The notes under the pieces are model-generated. The model saw only the letters and a program-made list of their open reading frames with translations. It searched no databases and was not told where the DNA came from. A stretch of DNA of 36,316 bases from Ktedonobacteraceae bacterium (GTDB lineage Bacteria > Chloroflexota > Ktedonobacteria > Ktedonobacterales > Ktedonobacteraceae): the NCBI GenBank assembly GCA_014896635.1, contig JADBKA010000015.1, positions 1-36,316 on the forward strand, written 5' to 3'. Every line of letters starts with the position of its first letter. Within the stretch, counting starts at the first letter, position 1. The position numbers and the translations under genes were made by a program. Below are positions 25,203 through 32,296 of the stretch, piece by piece.

Positions 25203-25287
25203 CACATGTGATACAATGTTTCATGTAGGAAACATTAGAGAGTATACAACATTTTTGACGATTGTGCAATACGTGAAACAGTGTTTC
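25203..25287. promoter_or_regulatory. Divergent control region of pPIWI-RE and XRE/ImmA operons
   Basis: On the minus strand, TTGCAC (25264-25269), a 17-nt spacer and TATACT (25241-25246) form a good sigma-70 promoter for the pPIWI-RE operon. The perfect palindrome AATGTTTC-N6-GAAACATT (25215-25236) starts 4 bp after the -10, covering the transcription start. A second symmetric site, GAAAC-AGT-GTTTC (25275-25287), lies just upstream of the -35 and about 30 bp before the xre start. CACATGTG (25203-25210) is a third palindrome. The arrangement is that of an autoregulating XRE repressor controlling both directions. A plus-strand promoter is not obvious. Confidence 0.65.
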
Positions 25288-25318
25288 CATAAAAAGACAG
25301 CCCGGATTGAGGGAAGCA

Positions 25319-25684
25319 ATGACAAAGGTCTTTGATACGCAGTGTCTAGCAGCGCTGATTAAGACCAAACGCGGCAATCGCGGATTACGAGAAGTTGCCC
25401 AGGAAATCGGGGACGTGAGTCCTTCGACGTTATCCCGCATTGAGAATGGAAAAGTGCCAGACATGGATACCTTTCTGCGCATTTGCACCTGGTTACACGT
25501 CTCTTCAGAAGAATTCATTAAGGAGACGGATGATCAGCAACAAAATGAAATAAGTACTACGGATCGTATTGAAGGATACTTGCGTGCGGATAAGGAACTG
25601 ACTCCCGAGATGGCAGATGCACTTGCAAAGCTAATGAAGACGGCCTATAGGGCTGCAACCGAAGGGAAATTAAGGCTAGAGTAG
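25319..25684 (+). CDS. XRE-family transcriptional regulator
   Basis: This 121-residue protein has an N-terminal Cro/C1-type helix-turn-helix: LAALIKTKRGNRGLREVA, then GDVSPSTLSRIENGKVP (about residues 8-46). An acidic middle and a helical tail (residues 75-121) may dimerise or contact the partner peptidase. The ATG was chosen because GAGGGA precedes it by 5 nt; the frame also opens at a TTG 12 nt earlier. Its stop TAG is directly followed by the ATG of the ImmA/IrrE gene, so they form a unit. It is the likely reader of the GTTTC/GAAAC palindromes between it and the pPIWI-RE operon. Confidence 0.88.
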   Translation: MTKVFDTQCLAALIKTKRGNRGLREVAQEIGDVSPSTLSRIENGKVPDMDTFLRICTWLHVSSEEFIKETDDQQQNEISTTDRIEGYLRADKELTPEMADALAKLMKTAYRAATEGKLRLE

Positions 25685-26239
25685 ATGAGAGGCTTGAACA
25701 GAGACAAGAGGCGCTGGTGTGAGAATGAGGGGATACGCTGGCGAAAAGAGTTGAAAATGTACGCCTATGATCCGTTGCCAGCTCGGCGCTTAGCACAGCA
25801 TCTGAAGATTCAAGTCATCAGTCCTGCGGATATCCCAGGGATAGACGAATCTCTGCTCCAGTGTTTGTTGGCAGAAGATGCGGGCTGGTCGGCACTCACC
25901 TTGCCTATAGGTGAAGGAAAGCATGTGATTATTTACAACCCAACCCACGCAGCTACACGATATGAGTCAGACGTGATGCATGAACTGGCTCATTTGCTCC
26001 TTGGTCACCGGCCAATTCATTTTCATCGGCTTTCTGGAGGACTTCTTGTGCGCGAATATCGTGTCACAGATGAGGAAGCCGCTAAGTACCTGGGTGGGTG
26101 CTTGCAAATCCCAGCGAGGGGCCTTGACTGGGCGTTCCAACGTGACATGACTTTGCAGGAGATCGCTGAGCACTTCGGAGCCAGCGTACAAATGGTGAGA
26201 TATCGCTGTAATATGACCGGGCACGATTTGTCTGTCTAG
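25685..26239 (+). CDS. ImmA/IrrE-family metallopeptidase
   Basis: This 184-residue protein has the zinc-peptidase motif DVMHELAHLLLGH (His99, Glu100, His103) and a downstream Glu in VTDEEAAKYL (about 120-121) as third ligand. ImmA-type peptidases inactivate XRE-family repressors by cleavage in response to DNA damage or phage signals. The gene immediately follows an XRE gene, so cleavage of that repressor is the natural inference. The C-terminal helix AEHFGASVQMVRYR fits the family. The ATG abuts the xre stop with a modest AAGG; an alternative ATG lies 24 codons in (MYAYDP), which would fit the domain boundary equally well. Confidence 0.85.
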   Translation: MRGLNRDKRRWCENEGIRWRKELKMYAYDPLPARRLAQHLKIQVISPADIPGIDESLLQCLLAEDAGWSALTLPIGEGKHVIIYNPTHAATRYESDVMHELAHLLLGHRPIHFHRLSGGLLVREYRVTDEEAAKYLGGCLQIPARGLDWAFQRDMTLQEIAEHFGASVQMVRYRCNMTGHDLSV

Positions 26240-26507
26240 CTAATTTGAACCCTTCTCAGTCTGCTTTCTATCCTCGTACATATACATATACATATTGCTC
26301 AACCAACAAGCGCAAAATATAGCGATGGCCCTCTGAGGGCTGACGAGGAGCCAGCAGCGCTAATTTTACTCCTGCGCAACCTTTTTCGACGATGTGATAG
26401 TTTGCCTTATCCACCTCACTATTACAGTAAAAAACAAAGAACATGACAGGTATGGATTATTCTAAAGTTATGCCGGACGGCACAACGGGTTCGTTACTGA
26501 GAATGGG
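26240..26507. other. Intergenic region between ImmA and tRNA-Sec
   Basis: No gene is apparent. The region holds three tandem ACATAT-like hexamers (about 26277-26295), a perfect GCCCTC-T-GAGGGC palindrome (26328-26340), and a 9-bp inverted repeat with one mismatch, GTTATGCCG-GA-CGGCACAAC (26467-26486). The last lies just 3' of the tRNA on the minus strand and may act as its terminator. I looked for and did not find a repeat of the tRNA 3' end that would mark an attachment site. Confidence 0.4.
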
Positions 26508-26603
26508 CAGAGGCGTATGGGAGTCGAACCCACCGGGGACCGCGCCGAGCGACCCCCCAGCCGTTTTGAAGACGGTGAGGCCCACCGGGACCCCTACGCC
26601 TCC
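26508..26603 (-). tRNA. selC: tRNA-Sec (anticodon UCA)
   Basis: The minus strand folds into a selenocysteine tRNA of about 96 nt. The acceptor stem has 8 bp (GGAGGCGT with ACGCCTCT). The D stem has 6 bp (GGGTCC/GGGCCT) on a CGGT tetraloop, a hallmark of tRNA-Sec. The anticodon loop CTTCAAA gives UCA. A long GC-rich variable arm follows, and then a T arm with GGTTCGACTCC. Base 73 is G and CCA is only partly encoded (CCCA follows). Together with the long extra arm this excludes tRNA-Ser and ordinary suppressors. It implies SelA, SelB, SelD and at least one selenoprotein elsewhere in the genome. Confidence 0.93.
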
Positions 26604-26649
26604 TTATGAGGTGAGACACAGCATATTGTGCCACGCCTCAGACGAGATG

Positions 26650-27303
26650 TCAAGCCAGTTGACGGATACGCTCAACACTAACTTCGGTGAGTGCTCTGAC
26701 CACCAGCTCGGCCCGGCGCAGTCCAGGCAGATCACGCTCGCCGGCTACCGCAATACAATACATCCCCCCGGCATGCGCCGCCTCTACTCCCGCTACTGCA
26801 TCCTCTATCACTACGCATTGCGCCGGCTCAACCCGCAAGTCGGCAGCAGCTTTAAGAAAAACGTCGGGCGCCGGCTTGCCATGCGGGACCCCCTCACCGG
26901 AAACCAGCACATTGAAATATCGTTTCAAGTCCAGCACCTCGCTGACCAGTTCGATATTGGCAACGGGAGCCGAAGAGGCAAGCGCCTGGCGATAGCCCGC
27001 GTCACTCAAAGCTCTAAGCAACTCTACGGCTCCCGGCAACGCCCTGGCCGACTCGCGCACCAGGTCGCGGTAATACTGCTCCTTGCGATCAGCCAGGGAG
27101 CGAATACGCTCAGACGGCATCTCTCCCCAGAGCTGAGTAATGATCCTGTCGTTGCGCTGGCCGAAGGTAGCCCAGAACTGTTCATCGGTCAGCGGTAATC
27201 CCTCTTCCCGCGCCAGGCGATGCCAGGCAAGGCGGTGCTGCTCGGCGCTATCTATAATCACTCCATCCAGATCCCAGATCACGGCCTGTATCGCATCGGG
27301 CAT
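26650..27303 (-). CDS. HAD-superfamily hydrolase (beta-phosphoglucomutase-like)
   Basis: This 217-residue HAD subclass-I protein has the nucleophile motif IWDLDGVIIDS (Asp11, Asp13), motif II LASSAPV, the Lys of GKPAPDVFLKAA, and motif III VVIEDAVAGVEAA. The cap begins EQHRLAWHRLAREEGL, as in beta-phosphoglucomutase and related sugar-phosphate phosphatases. AAGGAGAG precedes the ATG. It lies upstream of tRNA-Sec on the same strand and diverges from paaK. The substrate is not determinable; a phosphorylated sugar is the common case. Confidence 0.85.
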   Translation of the reverse strand: MPDAIQAVIWDLDGVIIDSAEQHRLAWHRLAREEGLPLTDEQFWATFGQRNDRIITQLWGEMPSERIRSLADRKEQYYRDLVRESARALPGAVELLRALSDAGYRQALASSAPVANIELVSEVLDLKRYFNVLVSGEGVPHGKPAPDVFLKAAADLRVEPAQCVVIEDAVAGVEAAHAGGMYCIAVAGERDLPGLRRAELVVRALTEVSVERIRQLA

Positions 27304-27472
27304 GAATGTGGTCTCTCCTTACACATCGTTTTCCCCATCATATCACAGAGGTAGCACATGCATGGACGCAACAGGTCAGCCATGATAGAATTGGAACAAC
27401 TTATTCGCTGCTCTTTTTCCTCACGATTCTGCCGAATCACTTAAACGAACGAATACCTGATCAGGAGGAACT

Positions 27473-28831
27473 ATGCCAGATATCGACCGCAGGTTCTTTA
27501 ATGAAGAAATAGAAACGCTTCCGAAAGAGAAACTCAAAGCGTTACAGTTAAAACGCTTACAGGCCATTGTTGAGCGAGCCTATCACCAGAATCGCTTCTA
27601 TCGCAAGCTCTATGACGAAGCGGGCGTAAAACCCACCGATATTCAATCGTTGGAAGATATCCGCAAGCTGCCGTTTCTGGAAAAGAAAACGGTACGGCAA
27701 GCCTATCCCTACGGCACAGCCTTCGTCTCCCCCGGTGGGCCACAGGGCGCAGTGGAACTGCACGCAACCAGCGGCACAACCGGCAAAAGCGTGCCGGTCT
27801 TTGCTACAAAGCAGGATATTGCGTACTGGGCCGAGCTGAACGCACGCGAATTGTGGATGGTGGGCGTGCGACCCGGCGATGTTCTCCTGAACTGCTACGG
27901 CTATGGCCTGCCTACAGGCGGCTTTGGCTTCCACTACGGCGCCCAGGCAATGGACGTGATGGCGATTCCTATGGGGTCCGATGCGCGACAGTATGAGCGC
28001 ATGCTCGACTTCATCGTCGATTTCGGCGTCAAGGCGTTCTGCATGACTCCCTCGGTCGGACTGTATCTCGGTACAAAAGCCCGTGAACGCGGCGTCGATT
28101 TCACACAGACCAGCCTCAAGATCGGCCTCTTCGGCGCCGAACCCTGGCCCTGGGAGACACGCATGAAACTGGAAGAGCTATTTCACATCACCGCCTATGA
28201 CGAGTTCGGCATGACGGAGTTCCTGGGACCCGGCATGACGTGCGAGTGCGAGGTGCGCGATGGCATGCATGCCTGGGCCGATGCCTTCCTGGTCGAGTGC
28301 ATCGATCCTGAGACGGGCGAACCACTTGAGGAAGGCCAGGAGGGCGAGCTGGTCTGGACATGGCTCGCGGCTGACGGCACGGCCATGATCCGCTACCGTA
28401 GCCGCGATCTCTCACGCACCTGGTGGGAGGAACGCTGCGCCTGTGGACGTACCCATCCCAAAATCGGCGCGATCAAGGGACGTACCGATGACGCCGTTTC
28501 GATTCGTGGCCTGATCGTCTTCCCCAGCCAGGTCGAAGCCGCCCTGGTGAAATTTCCCGAAACAGGCACGAACTTCCGCATCATTGTTGACAGGCACAAT
28601 GACCTGGACACTTTTGATCTCAAGGTAGAGGTGAAAGATTCCGCCATCCTGCTCTCACCTGAGCGCGTACGACTCCTCCAGCACGAGATGGCAGCCGCCG
28701 TGAAGTCGATCACCGGCAATACCCCGCGCGTCGAACTGGTGCCTGCCGAGAGCCTGCCGCGCGCCAGCGGAGGCGAGTCCAAGACCGCCAGCGCGCGCGT
28801 CGAGGACCGGCGACAATACAGAAAACCGTAA
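27473..28831 (+). CDS. paaK: Phenylacetate-CoA ligase
   Basis: This 452-residue adenylate-forming enzyme activates phenylacetate (or a related aryl acid) to its CoA thioester in the cytoplasm. The AMP-binding signature is HATSGTTGKSVPV, and YDEFGMTEFLGPG is the family A5-type motif. IRYRSRDLSR and the hinge/C-terminal domain GRTDDAVSIRGLIVFPSQVE follow. The length is close to the family norm. AGGAGG lies 5 nt before the ATG. No other paa genes are adjacent, so it probably serves aromatic-acid salvage rather than a complete paa cluster, or acts on another aryl acid. Confidence 0.88.
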   Translation: MPDIDRRFFNEEIETLPKEKLKALQLKRLQAIVERAYHQNRFYRKLYDEAGVKPTDIQSLEDIRKLPFLEKKTVRQAYPYGTAFVSPGGPQGAVELHATSGTTGKSVPVFATKQDIAYWAELNARELWMVGVRPGDVLLNCYGYGLPTGGFGFHYGAQAMDVMAIPMGSDARQYERMLDFIVDFGVKAFCMTPSVGLYLGTKARERGVDFTQTSLKIGLFGAEPWPWETRMKLEELFHITAYDEFGMTEFLGPGMTCECEVRDGMHAWADAFLVECIDPETGEPLEEGQEGELVWTWLAADGTAMIRYRSRDLSRTWWEERCACGRTHPKIGAIKGRTDDAVSIRGLIVFPSQVEAALVKFPETGTNFRIIVDRHNDLDTFDLKVEVKDSAILLSPERVRLLQHEMAAAVKSITGNTPRVELVPAESLPRASGGESKTASARVEDRRQYRKP

Positions 28832-28987
28832 GAGATGTGAGAGTCCAGGGAAGCGTGTCTGTGCCACCCCCTGGCTCCTCCACTCACTCTCTACTCCCCA
28901 ATCGGATTTGCTATCACCTCTGCATAAGAGAATCTTCAACAAAAAGCCGGCAAAACCCCGGCAAGACTGGACTTTCTGTTTGCAATA

Positions 28988-29002
28988 TGATATATAGTAT
29001 CA
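28988..29002 (+). promoter_or_regulatory. TGATAT-ATA-GTATCA operator-like site
   Basis: This near-perfect 6-3-6 palindrome differs at one half-site base from the perfect site in front of cobW. It overlaps a possible -10 (TATATA) that lies 17 nt from a TGGACT. The first downstream frame is a 48-codon Cys/His-rich ORF, and the SCO5389-type gene follows. Confidence 0.45.
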
Positions 29003-29010
29003 ATAAGAAG

Positions 29011-29157
29011 ATGTGTGTGGCAAGGACGAGTCACCGCGTAACTTCCTCCGACGGCTCGCTCACATGCGGCACACTGCACTGCCCGGCTGCGTCGCCGCAC
29101 CACTGCCGTACACATCTTCGCAGTATGACTCTGTCAGTAAGAGAAGGAAGAGCGTGA
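29011..29157 (+). CDS. Possible 48-residue Cys/His-rich small protein
   Basis: A short frame starts with MCVARTSHRV immediately after the operator-like site and an AAGAAG purine tract. It has four Cys and five His in 48 residues (for example TCGTLHC and SPHHCRTH), a composition that could bind a metal. It ends 40 nt before the SCO5389-type start codon. It could be a leader peptide, a small metal-binding protein, or a chance frame in a leader RNA. No homologue is known to me. Confidence 0.25.
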   Translation: MCVARTSHRVTSSDGSLTCGTLHCPAASPHHCRTHLRSMTLSVREGRA

Positions 29158-29197
29158 GCAATCTTCCGACCAGTTGCACACAGAGAAAGGAGCAGTC

Positions 29198-29596
29198 ATG
29201 TCTCTTAACGTTCCGCCGGCCCTGATCGAGCAGGCTCAGGCCGGTGATGTTCGGCTCAGCGATTTTTTGCAGTGTATCAAAGACTCGCTTCCTTATGCCT
29301 GGCAGCTCATTGCCAGTCTCGCCACTCGCTTAGAACACAGTAACGCCGAATTCGTTGATAACCAGGTTCCCCCGCCGAGCGAACAGGCGCGCGGACAGCT
29401 CCTGCGTGTCCTCGCCAGTGACTCGATGCGCCGGGCGCTGGAGCAGCACTACGGCGTGAAGCTCGCCTTCCAGAACTGCCACCGCGTCGCTCTGTTCCGG
29501 CAGGACCGCACAGGCGAACCAGGCTCTGCCTACGAAGAGTTTATTTCGCCGCGTAGCCAGATTCTCAACCAGACACCCGAACTGCGTGATTGTTAA
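29198..29596 (+). CDS. SCO5389-family conserved protein, function unknown
   Basis: This 132-residue protein strongly resembles the actinobacterial 'SCO5389 family'. Matching positions include MSLNVPPALIEQA, DSLPYAWQLIASL, FVDNQVPPPSEQARGQLLR, LAFQNCHRVALF and the terminal LNQTPELRDC. The conserved Cys-His (NCHR) and C-terminal Cys could be functional, but no activity is established. The ATG has AAAGGAG 5 nt upstream. It is followed by a strong hairpin and then the CooC/MinD-type ATPase. Confidence 0.75.
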   Translation: MSLNVPPALIEQAQAGDVRLSDFLQCIKDSLPYAWQLIASLATRLEHSNAEFVDNQVPPPSEQARGQLLRVLASDSMRRALEQHYGVKLAFQNCHRVALFRQDRTGEPGSAYEEFISPRSQILNQTPELRDC

Positions 29597-29617
29597 TCTT
29601 TCGGCATGGTTCTGAGC

Positions 29618-29664
29618 AGTTGCAAGAGACACGCGCCCACCGATTACCGGAGTCTCTTGCAACT
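29618..29664 (+). terminator. 13-bp perfect hairpin after the SCO5389-type gene
   Basis: AGTTGCAAGAGAC pairs perfectly with GTCTCTTGCAACT across a 21-nt loop and is followed by CGTTTTC. It starts about 20 nt after the stop codon. The stem is strong but the T-run is short. It may be a terminator, or an attenuator for the ATPase gene downstream. Confidence 0.5.
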
Positions 29665-29729
29665 CGTTTTCGGGACAAGAGCAGCAGTCTCAACCTCATA
29701 CAACAAAATTTGGGAGATGTCGTGTTTTC

Positions 29730-30716
29730 ATGAAAGTTGCTTTTGTAGGAAAAGGGGGCAGCGGCAAGACAACGCTCGCCTCTTTATTCATCCGTTATCT
29801 CGCAGCGCAGAAATTGCCCGTTCTTGCCATTGATGCTGATATTAACCAGCATCTCGGCGTTGCATCAGGTCTGACAGCCGGACAGGCCGCCGCCATCCCC
29901 CCTTTAGGATTGGAAATCGAGCGAATCAAAGAATACCTGCGCGGAGACAATCCTCGCATTCATGCTGCCTCATCAATGGTGAAAACAACGCCGCCCGGAC
30001 GCGGCTCGCGTCTGCTGCATATTGGCGAGACCAATCCCATTTTCAGCTATTTTGCGCGGTCTGTGCAGGGTATGCAACTGATGGTCACTGGACCATTCGG
30101 CCAGGATGATCTGGGACTGAAATGCTATCATGCCAAAGTCGGGGCCGTTGAGCTGCTGCTCAATCACCTGCTGGATGGGGAACGCGAGTATGTCGTGGTC
30201 GATATGACAGCGGGCGCCGATTCTTTTGCTTCCGGCCTGTTCACGCGCTTCGATCTCACCTTTGCCGTCGTCGAGCCTACTCACAAATCGCTGAGCGTCT
30301 ATCAGCAATACATCGCCTACGCCAGAGATTACGATGTTCGCGTCAAAGTGATCGGTAACAAGGTTGAGGGCAAAGACGATCTCGCCTTCTTACACGAGCA
30401 GGGAGGAGATGCTCTGCTTACCTGGCTGGAGCATTCCAGCTATGTCCGCTCGTTGGAGAAAGGGCGGCACCTTCCCCTCTCCCACCTGGAAGAGCAGAAT
30501 ATGCATGCGCTCTCGCTTATACAGCAGGAAACTGATAACTGCCAGAAGGACTGGGAGAAATTCTATCGCCAGGCGGTAGAATTTCACCGCAAGAACGCTC
30601 TGGCCTGGGCCAATACAGCCACAGGCGAAGATCTGACAGCCCAGATCGACCCCGATTATCGCTATCCGACAGCATTGCAGCACACAGCGGCACACACACG
30701 AAACATAAGCCTGTAA
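29730..30716 (+). CDS. CooC/MinD-type P-loop ATPase
   Basis: This 328-residue cytoplasmic ATPase has the deviant Walker A motif GKGGSGKTT (Lys8, Lys13) typical of MinD/ParA/CooC proteins. Further motifs are LAIDADINQHLG (switch I region), YVVVDMTAGADSFASGLF (Walker B/switch II) and VIGNKVEGKDD (base recognition). The overall arrangement resembles CooC, which inserts nickel into CO dehydrogenase. Its neighbourhood (CobW-type metallochaperone, Fur remnant) supports a metal-related job but does not prove it. GGGAG is 15 nt before the ATG, which is long; no better start is present. Confidence 0.8.
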   Translation: MKVAFVGKGGSGKTTLASLFIRYLAAQKLPVLAIDADINQHLGVASGLTAGQAAAIPPLGLEIERIKEYLRGDNPRIHAASSMVKTTPPGRGSRLLHIGETNPIFSYFARSVQGMQLMVTGPFGQDDLGLKCYHAKVGAVELLLNHLLDGEREYVVVDMTAGADSFASGLFTRFDLTFAVVEPTHKSLSVYQQYIAYARDYDVRVKVIGNKVEGKDDLAFLHEQGGDALLTWLEHSSYVRSLEKGRHLPLSHLEEQNMHALSLIQQETDNCQKDWEKFYRQAVEFHRKNALAWANTATGEDLTAQIDPDYRYPTALQHTAAHTRNISL

Positions 30717-30738
30717 CCCGCCACCAGATCTGACTTAC
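30708..30738 (+). repeat. 31-nt direct repeat, left copy
   Basis: A tract beginning AGCCTGTAAC and ending TCTGACTTAC is identical over 31 nt to one about 2.7 kb downstream. About 25 nt before it are also similar (CGGCACACACACGAAAC versus CGGCGCACACGCGAAAC). This copy covers the stop codon of the CooC-type gene and the stop codon of the Fur remnant on the other strand. Confidence 0.9.
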
Positions 30739-30851
30739 GGTAGGGCCGGCTGCTGGCTGCGGCAGCCGGCGCAGAGTCCAAAGAGCGTCAAAGAGAGTCC
30801 TTCAAACATGAAATCGGTCTGCTCGCTGATCGCTCCATCCCATTGACAGAC
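30735..30851 (-). pseudogene. C-terminal remnant of a Fur-family regulator
   Basis: Read on the minus strand, about 38 codons give VCQWDGAISEQTDFMFEG and then LSLTLFGLCAGCRSQQ and a stop. This fits the end of Fur/Zur-type regulators: a helix, then a 'GF..EG..L.LFGLC..C' strand with the structural CxxC zinc site. No start, DNA-binding domain or metal site precedes it; the frame meets a TAA near 30870 in what is now the cobW promoter. It looks like a decayed regulator next to the kind of gene Zur controls. The assignment rests on a short match. Confidence 0.4.
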
Positions 30852-30901
30852 AGGCCGCTTCTCGTTATATTATACCCATAGCATAATGATACTTAGTATC
30901 A
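30843..30901 (+). promoter_or_regulatory. cobW promoter with TGATAC-TTA-GTATCA operator
   Basis: A consensus -35 TTGACA (30843-30848), a 17-nt spacer and TATATT (30866-30871) give a strong sigma-70 promoter. The perfect 6-3-6 palindrome TGATAC-TTA-GTATCA (30887-30901) lies at about +10 to +24 of the predicted transcript, a classic repressor position. The palindrome extends imperfectly as CATAA / TTATG. Metal-responsive repressors (Fur/Zur/MntR classes) commonly control CobW-type genes in this way. Confidence 0.65.
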
Positions 30902-30937
30902 ATTATGAGAGAGACAAACAGACAAGGAGAGGGACGG

Positions 30938-32296
30938 ATGATAACAGCAGCGAAGGTTCCAGTCACGGTCCTGACGGGTTTTCTCGGTTCTGGCAAGACC
31001 ACTCTGCTCAACCATATTCTGACTGCTGAACATGGGAAACGCATTGCCGTCATTGAAAACGAGTTCGGTGAAGTCGGGGTAGACCAGGATCTGGTCATCG
31101 GTGCGGAAGAAGAGATCTTCGAGATGAACAATGGCTGTATTTGCTGCACCGTGCGTGGTGATTTAATCCGTATTCTCGGCAATCTGATGAAACGCCGTGA
31201 CCGCTTTGATCATATTCTGATCGAAACAACGGGCATGGCCGACCCCGGTCCAGTTGCGCAGACCTTCTTTGTTGACGATGAAATGCAAAGCAAGCTGCGC
31301 CTGGACGGCATCGTCACGCTTGTCGATGCCAGACACGTCTGGGAGCACATTGACAGCAGTAACGAAGTCAAAGAGCAGATCGCCTTCGCCGACGTGATCC
31401 TGCTCAATAAAATCGACCTGGTTTCATCCGCAGAACTCCGGCGACTGGAAGCGCGTATCCAGTCGATGAACCGCGCGGCAAAAATTTACCGCACGCAGCA
31501 GGCAGTCATTGATCTTGACAAGATCCTCAATATTGGCGGCTTTAACCTGGATCGTGCGCTGGACATCGATCCAAAATTTATGGAGCCTGAATATCCTTTC
31601 GAGTGGGTCGGTATCTACGACCTGGCGGCAGCGCCTTACCGTCTCAGCCTGCAAGATCGGCCCGACCCGGCGATGAGCATTGCCTTTTTCCCGGTGCGCG
31701 ATGCTCTGCCAGAAACGCTGGCAGCCGGCGCGATGGATGCCGTCTTACGCTTCTCAGAGGATGGGCTGAACTGCCGCATCGGCGCCATCCTGCCGGTTCC
31801 CGGCCCAACCCTGTACACCTTGCAGTTAGATGGCTCAGGGGAAGAGATAATGCTGTTTCACCTGGATGTCAGAGAGCCGGGGCGCTATGCGCTTTACACG
31901 CAGCATCATCCTGGGGAGTTCTTATTGCAACTGGAAACGTCAGAGGGACGCGAAGTGCTCCCCATTTTTGACCATGAGTACAAACCTGAGCATGAACATG
32001 ACGATGAGATCAGCTCCGTCGGTATCGAGACGGCAGGCGACCTGGACCCGGAGAAACTCAATACCTGGTTGAGTAACCTGCTGCGCACGCGGGGACCAGA
32101 TATCTTTCGCATGAAAGGCGTGTTGAGCATCAAAGATCACCCCAACCGCTTTGTCTTTCAAGGAGTACATATGCTCTTTGAGGGCCGCCCTGACCGGCCC
32201 TGGGGCAAGACCGCTCGCCGCAACTCGCTGATCTTCATTGGACGCAATCTGGACCGTATGCAACTGCACGAAGGATTCACGGCATGCCTGGCATAA
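30938..32296 (+). CDS. CobW/COG0523-family GTPase metallochaperone
   Basis: This 452-residue G3E GTPase has Walker A FLGSGKTT (about 15-22), NEFGEVGVD (switch), and the metal-binding [11 protein letters not shown] with the CxCC motif (Cys67, Cys69, Cys70). [10 protein letters not shown] (Walker B) and NKID (guanine specificity) follow. The C-terminal CobW_C domain ends near [18 protein letters not shown], preceded by a His/Glu-rich stretch ([12 protein letters not shown]) able to hold zinc. This family delivers zinc or other metals to client enzymes under scarcity. The ATG was chosen behind AAGGAG (8 nt); an in-frame ATG at 30905 has no Shine-Dalgarno sequence and is 4 bp from the operator. 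It overlaps the WD40 gene by 13 nt. Confidence 0.9.
   Translation: MITAAKVPVTVLTGFLGSGKTTLLNHILTAEHGKRIAVIENEFGEVGVDQDLVIGAEEEIFEMNNGCICCTVRGDLIRILGNLMKRRDRFDHILIETTGMADPGPVAQTFFVDDEMQSKLRLDGIVTLVDARHVWEHIDSSNEVKEQIAFADVILLNKIDLVSSAELRRLEARIQSMNRAAKIYRTQQAVIDLDKILNIGGFNLDRALDIDPKFMEPEYPFEWVGIYDLAAAPYRLSLQDRPDPAMSIAFFPVRDALPETLAAGAMDAVLRFSEDGLNCRIGAILPVPGPTLYTLQLDGSGEEIMLFHLDVREPGRYALYTQHHPGEFLLQLETSEGREVLPIFDHEYKPEHEHDDEISSVGIETAGDLDPEKLNTWLSNLLRTRGPDIFRMKGVLSIKDHPNRFVFQGVHMLFEGRPDRPWGKTARRNSLIFIGRNLDRMQLHEGFTACLA

Noticed and set aside
26443..27198. 251-codon plus-strand frame running through the tRNA-Sec region and the HAD gene
   Set aside because: It covers tRNA-Sec and is antisense to a HAD protein with all motifs present. 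It has no recognisable domain.
28832..29010. Riboswitch or other structured RNA before the SCO5389-type gene
   Set aside because: No known riboswitch core could be recognised. Only the short palindrome and a promoter-like sequence stand out.
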